From Pseudomonadota bacterium (lineage in GTDB: Bacteria > Pseudomonadota > Alphaproteobacteria > Rhizobiales > Devosiaceae): 64,000 nucleotides of DNA. Below the pieces are notes generated by a model. The model did no database searches. It had not been told where the DNA came from and was given only the letters and a program-made list of their open reading frames with translations. The position numbers and the translations under genes are program-made. This document shows, one piece after another, positions 25,810 through 33,103 of the stretch. Location of the stretch: assembly GCA_023388175.1 (NCBI GenBank), contig JAEWGT010000009.1, positions 434,001-498,000 on the forward strand, written 5' to 3'. Numbering within the stretch: the first letter of the stretch is position 1; each line of letters starts with the position of its first letter.

Positions 25810-26790
25810 CTACCTCCCGGATTTGGCGCCGTCGCGCAGGCGCGGATCGACGATGAAATAGAGGATGTCGACGATGAGGTTGATGACCACGAAGACCAGC
25901 GCCACGAAGACGAGATAGGCGGCCATGACCGGCACGTCCACGGCGGCGACCGAATTGACGAAGAGCGAACCCACGCCCGGCCACTGGAACACCGTCTCGG
26001 TGATGATGGCAAAGGCGATGACCGAACCAAGCTGTAGTCCAGTAATGGTGATCACCGGCACCATCGTGTTCTTGAGCGCATGGCCGAAATTGATCGCCCG
26101 CTTGGAAAGGCCGCGGGCCTTGGCGAAGCGGATATAATCGGTCCGCAGCACTTCGAGCATTTCAGCGCGCACAAGGCGCATGATCAGCGTCAACTGGAAC
26201 AGCGAGAGTGTGATGGCCGGCAGGATCAGTGAGCGCAGACCCGATTGCGTCAGCAATCCGGTGCGCCACCAGCCGATCTGCACCACTTCCCCGCGCCCGA
26301 ACGAGGGCAGCCATTTCAGCTCCACGGCAAAGACATAGATGAGCCCGATACCGATGAGGAAAGTGGGAAGCGACACTCCGACCAGTGAAGCGGTCATGAT
26401 GAAGCCGGACGAAAAGGCGCGCGGACGCAGAGCTGTGTAGATCCCGAGCAGGACGCCGAAGACCAGGGCAATCGTGGCCGAGGCAAAGGCCAGCTCGATG
26501 GTTGCAGGCAGGCGTTCCAGGATCAACTGGCTGACAGGCTGCTGCAGGCGATAGGAAATGCCGAACTGGCCCTGAAGCGCGTTGAGCACGAAATAATAGA
26601 ACTGGACGTAAAACGGCTGGTCGAGGCCGAGGCGCTCGCGGGCAGCGTCGTAGTCAGCCTGCTTGGCGTCCTGGCTGAGCAGGGCGGCCAACGGATCGCC
26701 GACATAGCGGAAAACTAGGAAAGCAATAAACGCCACGACAAGCATGACGATGACGGACTGCACGAGCCGCCGGGCAATGAAGGCGAGCAT
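25810..26790 (-). CDS. Peptide-type ABC transporter permease (DppB-like)
   Basis: A 326-residue permease starting MLAFIARRLVQSVIVMLVV, the standard DppB/OppB amphipathic start and first membrane segment. The EAA loop LRTDYIRFAKARGLSKRAI and the C-terminal FVVINLIVDILYFIVDPRLR are typical. It lies 69 bp downstream of the binding-protein gene, with a terminator-like hairpin in between, so it is probably expressed at a lower level than the binding protein. Confidence 0.93.
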   Translation of the reverse strand: MLAFIARRLVQSVIVMLVVAFIAFLVFRYVGDPLAALLSQDAKQADYDAARERLGLDQPFYVQFYYFVLNALQGQFGISYRLQQPVSQLILERLPATIELAFASATIALVFGVLLGIYTALRPRAFSSGFIMTASLVGVSLPTFLIGIGLIYVFAVELKWLPSFGRGEVVQIGWWRTGLLTQSGLRSLILPAITLSLFQLTLIMRLVRAEMLEVLRTDYIRFAKARGLSKRAINFGHALKNTMVPVITITGLQLGSVIAFAIITETVFQWPGVGSLFVNSVAAVDVPVMAAYLVFVALVFVVINLIVDILYFIVDPRLRDGAKSGR

Positions 26791-26800
26791 GGCACCCCCG

Positions 26801-26845
26801 AAAAATACGAACCGCCGCGCGAGACAGTGCTACACGCGGCGGTTC
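26801..26845 (-). terminator. Intercistronic terminator between the binding protein and DppB
   Basis: On the minus strand, an 11-bp stem (GAACCGCCGCG and CGCGGCGGTTC, at 26835-26845 and 26809-26819) with a 15-base loop is followed by GTATTTTT. It is 14 bp after the binding-protein stop. It has all the parts of an intrinsic terminator, yet the permease genes follow in the same direction. The likely result is partial termination or protection of the upstream mRNA end, giving more binding protein than permease. Confidence 0.8.
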
Positions 26846-26859
26846 TGGATTGATGATGA

Positions 26860-28437
26860 TTAGTCGAAGGTGACCGTGGTCATGTTCGGCTGGTTCTCAG
26901 GCTGGACCGGCAGGGTCACGCCTTCACGCATTGCGTAGGCCAGAACCTGATTGTGGACGGGCAGCAGTACGCGGTCGGCCTTCACGGTTTCCCAGATTTC
27001 CGCAACGGTCGCGTCACGGGCGTCCAGGTCTTCCATTGTGCCCAGCGAGATGATCTTCTCGTCCAGCTCGGGGTTGGAATAAAGACCAACGTTATAGGTG
27101 CCGTGCAGGTCGGTCTTGGAGTGGATCAGGTCGTTGAACACATAGGCCGAGTCAAAGGTCGGAACGCCCCAGCCGAGCAGGTAGAAATCGGACTGGTTGG
27201 CGAGGATGATCGGGCTGTGTTCGGCAACCGGGCGCGAGGCCAGGGTGACGTTGATGCCGATCTGGCCGAGCATGCCGACATAGGCCGTGGAGATGGCTTC
27301 GTCATTGACATAACGGTTGTTCGGGGTGTCGAGGGTCACCGAGAAGCCATCGGCATAACCGGCTTCGGCCATCAGTTCCCTTGCCTTGGCGACATCTGGA
27401 GCGGGATAGGCGTCCAGCTCTTCGGTCCAGCCGCGCACGAAGGGCGGGTTGGGAATGCCGGTCGGGATCGACTGGCCGCGCATCACGACCTGCTGGATGG
27501 CGTCACGATCAAGCGCCAGTTCCATGGCCTCGCGGACCAGCGGATTGTTGAAGGGGTTGCTGTCGGTGATGTTGGACGATGCCAGCGGCGCGTCACCGAA
27601 CTTGTAGCCGAAATAGATGAAGCGGTTTTCCGGGCCGGTTTCGACCTTGAAGCCAGCGGTGTTGGAAAGGCGTTCGATATCCTGCGGCGGCACGTCCTGG
27701 ACAATGTCGATTTCGCCCGAGAGCAGGGCCGAGATGCGGGTCTGGGCGTCAGCGATGGTCAGGTATTCGATGGCGGTGACTTCGGGCTTTTCGCCCCACC
27801 AGCCTTCATTGTAGGCCAGCGATGTCCGCACGTCGACTTCACGCGACACCAGGGTGTAGGGGCCGGTACCATTGGTGTTGAGCACCGAGTAATTGGTGGC
27901 GCCGGCGGCGAAGTCCTGGACGACGGCGAGATCGTTCTCGTCCGACCAGGTCTTGTCCATGATGAAGGTGTTGGTGAGGTTGTTCGGGTAGATCAGCGCC
28001 GGGCCGCTCATCTGGAATTCGACGGTGTAGTCGTCGACGGCGGTGACGGACTGCACTTCGGCGTGCAGCTGCTTCATGTTCGAGAATTCGCTCTTGGCGC
28101 GCTCGATGGAATAGACCACGTCTTCAGCAGTGAAGTCGTTGCCGTTGTGGAACTTCACGCCTTCGCGCAGCTTGAACACCCAAACGGTGGCGTCGCCTTC
28201 CTTGAGAGCCCATTCGGTGGCCAGGCGCGGCGTCAGAGTGCCGTCATTGTCGCGGCCGATCAGGGTTTCGTAGATGTGGTGGGCAAGCGTATGGGTATTG
28301 CCCTGGTTCTGCGAATGCGGATCAAGCGTCAACGCATCGGACGAGCGCGCCCAGCGGATCGTTTCGGCATTTGCAACACCGGCAAGCATCGTCGAGGCGA
28401 TAAGAACCGCCGCGATGCGGGTCAGTGATGAGTGCAT
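26860..28437 (-). CDS. Family-5 extracellular solute-binding protein (DppA/OppA-like)
   Basis: A 525-residue periplasmic binding protein. A Sec signal peptide (MHSSLTRIAAVLIASTMLAG, cleavage near ANA-ET) is followed by the mature start TIRWARSSDALTLDPH, typical of family 5. The LREGVKFHNGNDFTAEDVVYS region and the repeated domain of the cluster C fold are clear. The ATG at 28437 has GGGAGA upstream. It is the first gene of the row SBP-DppB-DppC-DppDF. Ligands may be peptides, but family 5 members also bind opines, oligosaccharides and nickel. A palindrome at 28539-28552 may be its operator. Confidence 0.92.
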   Translation of the reverse strand: MHSSLTRIAAVLIASTMLAGVANAETIRWARSSDALTLDPHSQNQGNTHTLAHHIYETLIGRDNDGTLTPRLATEWALKEGDATVWVFKLREGVKFHNGNDFTAEDVVYSIERAKSEFSNMKQLHAEVQSVTAVDDYTVEFQMSGPALIYPNNLTNTFIMDKTWSDENDLAVVQDFAAGATNYSVLNTNGTGPYTLVSREVDVRTSLAYNEGWWGEKPEVTAIEYLTIADAQTRISALLSGEIDIVQDVPPQDIERLSNTAGFKVETGPENRFIYFGYKFGDAPLASSNITDSNPFNNPLVREAMELALDRDAIQQVVMRGQSIPTGIPNPPFVRGWTEELDAYPAPDVAKARELMAEAGYADGFSVTLDTPNNRYVNDEAISTAYVGMLGQIGINVTLASRPVAEHSPIILANQSDFYLLGWGVPTFDSAYVFNDLIHSKTDLHGTYNVGLYSNPELDEKIISLGTMEDLDARDATVAEIWETVKADRVLLPVHNQVLAYAMREGVTLPVQPENQPNMTTVTFD

Positions 28438-28538
28438 GGATAGTCTCCCGTTCCTTGAATTCACGCCATCTCGGCGCGAGCGCCGGTGGCTTGGGCCACA
28501 CAAAAGCCCAGAATGGAGGGGAGCGCAACGAGATTCGC

Positions 28539-28552
28539 TGACCATTTGGTCA
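28539..28552. promoter_or_regulatory. Palindromic site upstream of the peptide-type importer
   Basis: TGACCATTTGGTCA has 6-bp arms TGACCA and TGGTCA around TT. It is 102 bp upstream of the binding-protein start. It could be an operator for an unlinked regulator. No dedicated regulator is adjacent; the nearest is the ROK protein 2 kb away. Confidence 0.35.
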
Positions 28553-28663
28553 ATTTCGTGACCTGCCTAATAGCTATCCACAAGTATGGACGGTTTTTTA
28601 TGAATCGGTTCGGCGGTGCATGGCGGCATTGACCAGCGCTGTTGGGGTCGTCAGCATGGCGTC

Positions 28664-29056
28664 ATGACCCAATCCATCGCAACAATTTCTCTTGTCGTTG
28701 AAGATTATGATGAGGCCGTGGAATTCTACTGTGGCAGGCTCGGCTTCGTCCTGCTGGAGGACACGGCCCTCGGTGGCGGCAAGCGCTGGGTCCTGGTGGG
28801 GCCGCCCGGTGGCAGGGGCGCGGCGCTGCTGCTCGCGCGGGCCGAAGGGTCGGCCCAGCATGCCGCAATCGGCAACCAGACCGGCGGGCGGGTCATGCTG
28901 TTTCTCGAGACCGGGGATTTTGCAGGCGATTATGCGCGCATGATCGAGAACGGTGTCACCTTTCTCGAAGCCCCGCGGCATGAGGCTTACGGCAGCGTGG
29001 CGGTATTCGCTGATTTATATGGGAACAAATGGGATCTGATCGAACCAAAGCGCTAG
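28664..29056 (+). CDS. VOC family (glyoxalase-like) protein
   Basis: A 130-residue single-VOC protein: ATISLVVEDYDEAVEFYCGRLGF at the N-terminus and FADLYGNKWDLIEPKR at the C-terminus. The usual first metal ligand, a histidine after the first strand, is replaced (TISLVV), so metal binding may be incomplete. The family includes glyoxalases, dioxygenases and resistance proteins, and the substrate is unknown. I start at the ATG at 28664; an upstream start at 28616 is less likely. Its last 28 bases overlap the start of the following secreted-protein gene in another frame. Confidence 0.85.
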   Translation: MTQSIATISLVVEDYDEAVEFYCGRLGFVLLEDTALGGGKRWVLVGPPGGRGAALLLARAEGSAQHAAIGNQTGGRVMLFLETGDFAGDYARMIENGVTFLEAPRHEAYGSVAVFADLYGNKWDLIEPKR

Positions 29057-29559
29057 CGCTGCTCGCCACGGTTTGTCTGGCGCAGCCCGCCATGGCGCAA
29101 AGCCCCGGTTGGACGTATTCGTCCCTGCCGGGCGAAGGCGACCGCGCGAGCATGGGCTGCGACCGCAATGCCAGCGCGAGCGCATTCACCTGCCTTGTGG
29201 TGCGCTGCGGCGATGATTTCACGATCGATGTTCACCCCTATTCGAGCCGGCCGCAGCAGGCCGGATTATGGGAAGCCACGATCGACCGGGAAGCACGGCA
29301 GATGCAGGCGCTGGTCGACAACACGCCCTATGGCGCCCAGTTTGCCGACGATGCCGACTGGCTGGTCGACCGGCTTCGCCATGGCACATTCGTTTATCTG
29401 CGGCACCTGGATGATGCCGATCCCGGCTTTGCCTTTATCGATCTGGCTGGGTCGTTCCAGTCCATGGCGCAGGCGCTCTATTGGTGTGCGCCCCGCGCCG
29501 CCGCCGTCGAACGAAACCCCGTTGGCAGCGTTGATGCACAGACAGCAGTGGAGAGATAA
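29029..29559 (+). CDS. Secreted hypothetical protein
   Basis: A 176-residue protein I do not recognise. The first 23 residues look like a Sec signal peptide (a basic start, ALALLATVCLA, cleavage near AMA-QS). The mature part has four cysteines (MGCDRN, FTCLVVRC, YWCAP) that could form two disulfides in the periplasm. The reading frame starts inside the end of the VOC gene (28-base overlap) and stops one base before the aldo-keto reductase, so all three genes are likely one transcript. Codon use looks coding throughout. Confidence 0.7.
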   Translation: MGSDRTKALALLATVCLAQPAMAQSPGWTYSSLPGEGDRASMGCDRNASASAFTCLVVRCGDDFTIDVHPYSSRPQQAGLWEATIDREARQMQALVDNTPYGAQFADDADWLVDRLRHGTFVYLRHLDDADPGFAFIDLAGSFQSMAQALYWCAPRAAAVERNPVGSVDAQTAVER

Positions 29560-29560
29560 A

Positions 29561-30499
29561 ATGAATCGTCGGCCTCTGGGACGCAGTGAACTGGTCATCG
29601 AGCCGCTGGTATTGGGCGGCAATGTATTTGGCTGGACTGTGGATGAGCCGACCGGCTTTGCCATTCTCGATGCTTTTGTCGAGGCCGGCTTCTCCGCCAT
29701 CGATACTGCGGAGGGTTATCCCAACTGGGTGCCGGGCAATCCCCCGGGCATGAGCGAGACCATTATCGGCAGATGGCTCAAGGCGCGCGGAAACCGCGAC
29801 AAAGTCCATCTCATCACCAAGGTCAATTCTGCGAACCGCCCCGGCGGGCTTGCCGCAGACGCCATTCGCCAGGGCGTGGAAGCCTCATTGCGACGCCTTC
29901 AGACCGACTATGTCGATCTCTATTTCAGCCACTGGCCAGATCCCGAAACGGATCACGAGGAGACATTGGCCGCCTATGACACCCTTATCCGCTCCGGCAA
30001 GGTGCGGGCCATCGGTGCCTCCAACTACACACGCGAGATGATGGAGGCCGCGCAGCACACCGCCATCATCAAATCCCTGCAGCGCTACGAGGTTATCCAG
30101 CCACGCTACAATCTTTATGATCGTGCCGAATTCGACGCGCTGCGGCCCTACCTCATCGATAATGAAGTCGGCGCCATCGTTTACTACAGCCTGGCTTCGG
30201 GCTTTCTGACAGGCAAATATCGCAGCGAAGCCGATCTCGGTCAGTCTGCCCGTGGTGGCGGCATCGGCCGCTATCTCGATGCGCGCGGCCTTTCTATTCT
30301 GGCAGCGCTGGACGCAGTCGGCGGGGAGGTCGGAGCCGCACCGGCAGAAGTGGCACTGGCCTGGCTGGTGGCGCAGGACGGTGTGAGCGCGCCCATTGCA
30401 TCGGCAAGCTCGGTCGCCCAGCTCGAAAGCCTGGTGCGCGGCGTGCAATTGACACTGCCCGATGCGGCGCTGTCGCGTCTCTCCGCGGCAGGCGCCTGA
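29561..30499 (+). CDS. Aldo/keto reductase
   Basis: A 312-residue TIM-barrel oxidoreductase: LGRSELVIEPLVLGGNVFG at the start, DTAEGYPNW with the catalytic aspartate and tyrosine, ITKV with the lysine, and SHWPDP with the histidine. The C-terminal NADP site is SAPIASASSVAQL. It reduces aldehydes or sugars with NADPH. The closest type is the YajO/Gro-like group acting on varied carbonyl substrates. The ATG at 29561 follows a GAGAG run and the previous stop by one base. Confidence 0.92.
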   Translation: MNRRPLGRSELVIEPLVLGGNVFGWTVDEPTGFAILDAFVEAGFSAIDTAEGYPNWVPGNPPGMSETIIGRWLKARGNRDKVHLITKVNSANRPGGLAADAIRQGVEASLRRLQTDYVDLYFSHWPDPETDHEETLAAYDTLIRSGKVRAIGASNYTREMMEAAQHTAIIKSLQRYEVIQPRYNLYDRAEFDALRPYLIDNEVGAIVYYSLASGFLTGKYRSEADLGQSARGGGIGRYLDARGLSILAALDAVGGEVGAAPAEVALAWLVAQDGVSAPIASASSVAQLESLVRGVQLTLPDAALSRLSAAGA

Positions 30500-30676
30500 C
30501 CCATCCACCGCCGCGCCGGCATCGGCCGTGATTGTACTTGGCGCGGCGTCATTGCCATGATGTTATGCGGCACCATGGCGGGTTTCAGACTGTGCGGCGG
30601 CGGGACCTTCTGATCTTGAACGGAGTCTGCCCCGGGGCTTTGGCCTGCGGGAAGGCGTATTTATGGGCTATTGGCC

Positions 30677-31864
30677 ATGTCCTCAACCCCTGGATCCACG
30701 CGGGATATTTTCGATACAGACGGTCGCGCCCTGCGGCACAAGGGATTGCGGCTGGCCAATGAAAAGACGGTATTGACCGTTGTTGGTTTCAATTCCGGCG
30801 TGTCCAATGCCGACATCGCGCGCATATCGGGCCTGGCGCCGCAGACGGTTTCGGCCATCCTGGCCAATCTTGAGCGCGACGGGCTGGTGGAGCGGGGGCA
30901 GGCCCTGCGCGGGCGTCGCGGGCAACCCGCAACGCCGATCCATTTGAACAAGGATGGCGGTTACGCCATTGGCGTGGAACTGGGCTGGCGGCATATGGAC
31001 ATCGTGCTGTTGAATATGCACGCCCAGGTTCTGGGGCATCGTCATCTTGATTATGCCTATCCCGACGCCGAAACCGTGTTCGACCTTATTGTCGCCTGGG
31101 TGGACGAACTGAGGGCGCTCCTGCCGCCTGACCGGCAGATGCGCCTGACCGATCTGGGCCTAGCCATGCCCGGCGGATTGGCCGAAGGCCTGGCCGATCT
31201 TGGTGCGCCATCGGTACAGGCCGCCCTCTGGCAACAGGTGGACCCGCAGGCCGAGCTTGCGGAGCGTACCGGGCTTGACGTTTCCGTGTTCAACGACGGC
31301 AATGCCGCATGCTGGGCCGAATTGATTGCCCTGCCGCAACCGCGTCCGGCCAATATCATCTATTTTCTCGTCTCTCATTATGTGGGGGCAGGGGTAATCG
31401 GCGATGGTGTGATGTGGAGCGGGCCGACCGGCAATGCCGCCGATCTGGGCTTGATGCTGGTCCAACTGGATTCCGATGGTCCCCGGCAGGCTCATTTGAT
31501 CGCCTCGCTCTGGGCGCTTGGTCAGCGGTTGGGCGCGGCAGGCAAGCCTCATGACATCGCCCGCCACGCAGAATGGGATTGGACAGCGATCGAGGACGAG
31601 GTCACCGCATGGCTTGCCGACAGCGCCAAGGCCCTGGCCTGGACAGCGTTCAATGCCACGACGGTGGTGGAAAATCCGCTGATCATCGTCGATACCGTTC
31701 TCGGGCCGGATATTACCGAAAGGCTGGCAAGCCGGTTCCGTGCTGAACTCGCGGCCTTGCCGGTGCGAAGCCTTGCCCGCCCTCAGGTAATCACGGGACG
31801 CAATGGTGCCATGGCGCCGGCCATTGGCGCCGCGGAACTGCCGCTCTTTAATCGCTATTTCTGA
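30677..31864 (+). CDS. ROK family transcriptional regulator, without the zinc cysteine cluster
   Basis: A 395-residue NagC/Mlc-type regulator. The N-terminal winged helix reads VSNADIARISGLAPQTVSAILANLERDGLV (about residues 40-70). The ROK half has LGLAMPGGLAEG and VFNDGNAACWAE. The CxCGxxGCxE zinc motif expected after the phosphate-binding segment is missing; the region reads SGPTGNAADLGLML instead. This occurs in some ROK regulators that no longer phosphorylate sugars. The start could also be the TTG at 30671. Its targets are unknown; the adjacent AKR gene is a candidate. Confidence 0.85.
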   Translation: MSSTPGSTRDIFDTDGRALRHKGLRLANEKTVLTVVGFNSGVSNADIARISGLAPQTVSAILANLERDGLVERGQALRGRRGQPATPIHLNKDGGYAIGVELGWRHMDIVLLNMHAQVLGHRHLDYAYPDAETVFDLIVAWVDELRALLPPDRQMRLTDLGLAMPGGLAEGLADLGAPSVQAALWQQVDPQAELAERTGLDVSVFNDGNAACWAELIALPQPRPANIIYFLVSHYVGAGVIGDGVMWSGPTGNAADLGLMLVQLDSDGPRQAHLIASLWALGQRLGAAGKPHDIARHAEWDWTAIEDEVTAWLADSAKALAWTAFNATTVVENPLIIVDTVLGPDITERLASRFRAELAALPVRSLARPQVITGRNGAMAPAIGAAELPLFNRYF

Positions 31865-31884
31865 TAGGCCCTGATTTTACCCTG

Positions 31885-32190
31885 TCACGGCTTCGGACGG
31901 TCTGGGCCTTCCAGCGCGCTGCGTAGTTTCGCGCCGGGAATGAACACCACTGTATGGCGTGGTGCGATCCGGTGCTGTTCGCCCGTCCGTGGATTTCGGC
32001 CCTTGCGCTCAGCGCGCGAGCGGACCTGCAGCGAACCAAACCCGGTCAGCTTCACCGTGTCTCCGTCCATGAGGGCTGTGCCGATCAGCTCGAACATGCG
32101 CTGGCCGATCTGGCTGACGGTATCCCGGGCAAAGCCCGTCGTCTCGGTAGCGCGATCCGAAAGCATGGCGCGTGTGATGGTCTTGTCCAC
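31885..32190 (-). CDS. IHF-alpha/HU-like DNA-binding protein, divergent
   Basis: A 101-residue protein of the IHF/HU family. The conserved pattern is DTVSQIGQRMFELIGTAL, then VKLTGFGSLQVRSRAERKGRNPRTGE, where the proline of NPRTG is the DNA-intercalating residue at the beta-arm tip, then APRHTVVFIPGAKLR. It resembles IhfA more than HU but differs at many positions. Such proteins bend DNA and help to assemble regulatory complexes. It is divergent from rirA and convergent with the ROK gene. It may be a second, specialised IHF copy rather than the main one. Confidence 0.82.
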   Translation of the reverse strand: MDKTITRAMLSDRATETTGFARDTVSQIGQRMFELIGTALMDGDTVKLTGFGSLQVRSRAERKGRNPRTGEQHRIAPRHTVVFIPGAKLRSALEGPDRPKP

Positions 32191-32266
32191 TGGCGGGGCC
32201 CTCCAGACATTAAGTTCCTATAAGGAACATAAAATATTGTCCAGTGCCTGGCGCTGCCTAATAATA

Positions 32267-32314
32267 TGATTGTTCACTTCAACATTATTTGACATTTTTT
32301 AGAATGGTTATAAG
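32267..32314 (+). promoter_or_regulatory. Iron-control sites upstream of rirA (TGA-N9-TCA and ICE-like box)
   Basis: TGA (32267-32269), nine bases, TCA (32279-32281) fits the iron-responsive operator pattern bound by RirA. At 32298-32314 the sequence TTTAGAA TGG TTATAAG matches 12 of 14 defined positions of the Irr/ICE consensus TTTAGAANNNTTCTAAA. A TTGACA lies at 32289-32294, between the two. Both sites are upstream of rirA, which suggests control by RirA itself and by Irr. The ICE match is the stronger of the two. Confidence 0.6.
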
Positions 32315-32379
32315 CTGTGGATCGCGATATGAGGATCCAGCCGGCTGACGTCGGCCCCGTAATGCCGAGGAAAGCGCCC

Positions 32380-32856
32380 GTGAGACTGACACGCCAATCC
32401 AACTACGCCATTCGCACGCTGGTTTACTGTGCCGTCAATGAGCCCGGCCTGAGCCGGGTTGCCGAGGTTGCCCGGGCCTACGGCATTTCCGAGCTTTTCC
32501 TGTTCAAGCTGATCAAGCCATTGGTGGAAAACGGTCTGCTCGAAACAGTGCGCGGCCGTCATGGCGGCATCAGGCTGGGCAAGCCGGCCGACAAGATCAC
32601 CCTGCTCGACACGATTCGTCTTACCGAAGAGAATTTCGCCCTCGCCGAATGCTTCGAGGAAGGCGCCGATTGCCCCTTGATCGGCGAATGCGATCTCAAC
32701 GGGGCGCTACGTGAGGCGCTCGGCGCATTCTTTGAGGTCCTCAGCCGCCACACGATCGCAGATCTTGCCAGCAAGAAGCGCTCCATCCGTGAGCGGCTGG
32801 GCATCACCACCGCCGAGGCGGTGAATGAAAGCATCGAAGCGATTTCCGCTGCCTGA
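32380..32856 (+). CDS. rirA: Rrf2 family iron-sulfur regulator RirA
   Basis: A 158-residue regulator that closely follows RirA: RLTRQSNYAIRTLVYCAVNEPGLSR at the N-terminus, YGISELFLFKLIKPL as recognition helix, VRGRHGGIRLGKPA as wing. The three cluster cysteines are at residues 91, 98 and 104 (AECFEEGADCPLIGEC). RirA carries a [4Fe-4S] cluster and represses iron uptake genes when iron is sufficient. I start at the GTG at 32380 because it aligns with the usual MRLT start and has GAGGAAA 6-7 bases upstream; an ATG at 32362 and a GTG at 32317 are also in frame. Regulatory sites lie directly upstream. Confidence 0.92.
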   Translation: MRLTRQSNYAIRTLVYCAVNEPGLSRVAEVARAYGISELFLFKLIKPLVENGLLETVRGRHGGIRLGKPADKITLLDTIRLTEENFALAECFEEGADCPLIGECDLNGALREALGAFFEVLSRHTIADLASKKRSIRERLGITTAEAVNESIEAISAA

Positions 32857-32872
32857 GAAAATCTGACTACAA

Positions 32873-32893
32873 AACTCAAATATGAGTTTGACA
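32873..32893 (+). promoter_or_regulatory. Palindrome and -35 element in front of the candidate RNA
   Basis: AACTCA (32873-32878), AATA, TGAGTT (32883-32888) is an inverted repeat that runs into TTGACA (32888-32893), a perfect -35 hexamer. A weak -10 match, TTGATA at 32911-32916, follows after 17 bases. The palindrome could be the rirA 3' hairpin or an operator for the downstream transcript. Confidence 0.4.
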
Positions 32894-32916
32894 ATCAAGT
32901 TAAGCCATGATTGATA

Positions 32917-33035
32917 GGGGTCATGGCGCTTGAGACCCCTTGGGGCCTGTGGGTCCGGGCGCTGTACCACGACGGGGCTTGCTGCTACCGTCTCCCCGGA
33001 CCGGTCAGGATCCTCAACGTCCTGACCGGTCTTTT
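32917..33035 (+). ncRNA. Candidate structured RNA or leader between rirA and the ABC-F gene
   Basis: About 119 bases that fold into consecutive helices. Helix 1: GGGGTC (32917-32922) with GACCCC (32934-32939). Helix 2: GGTCCGGG (32952-32959) with CCCGGACC (32995-33002), enclosing helix 3: GACGG (32971-32975) with CCGTC (32988-32992). A 3' intrinsic terminator follows at 33000-33035. A TTGACA lies about 25 bases upstream of helix 1. The segment ends 69 bp before the ABC-F start. It could be a stand-alone small RNA or an attenuator that controls the ABC-F gene. I do not match it to a family I know. Confidence 0.5.
33000..33035 (+). terminator. Strong intrinsic terminator upstream of the ABC-F gene
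   Basis: ACCGGTCAGGA (33000-33010), loop TCCTCAACG, TCCTGACCGGT (33020-33030), then CTTTT. The 11-bp perfect stem can grow by one pair. It lies upstream of the ABC-F start at 33104 and downstream of rirA, so it ends either the rirA transcript or the candidate RNA. Its first three bases can also pair in helix 2 of that RNA. Confidence 0.88.
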
Positions 33036-33103
33036 CATGCCTGCCATCATTGATCTGCCGGGCGGGCCATGCTCTATCCGGGCCAGTTTTCACCGGATCT
33101 GTC

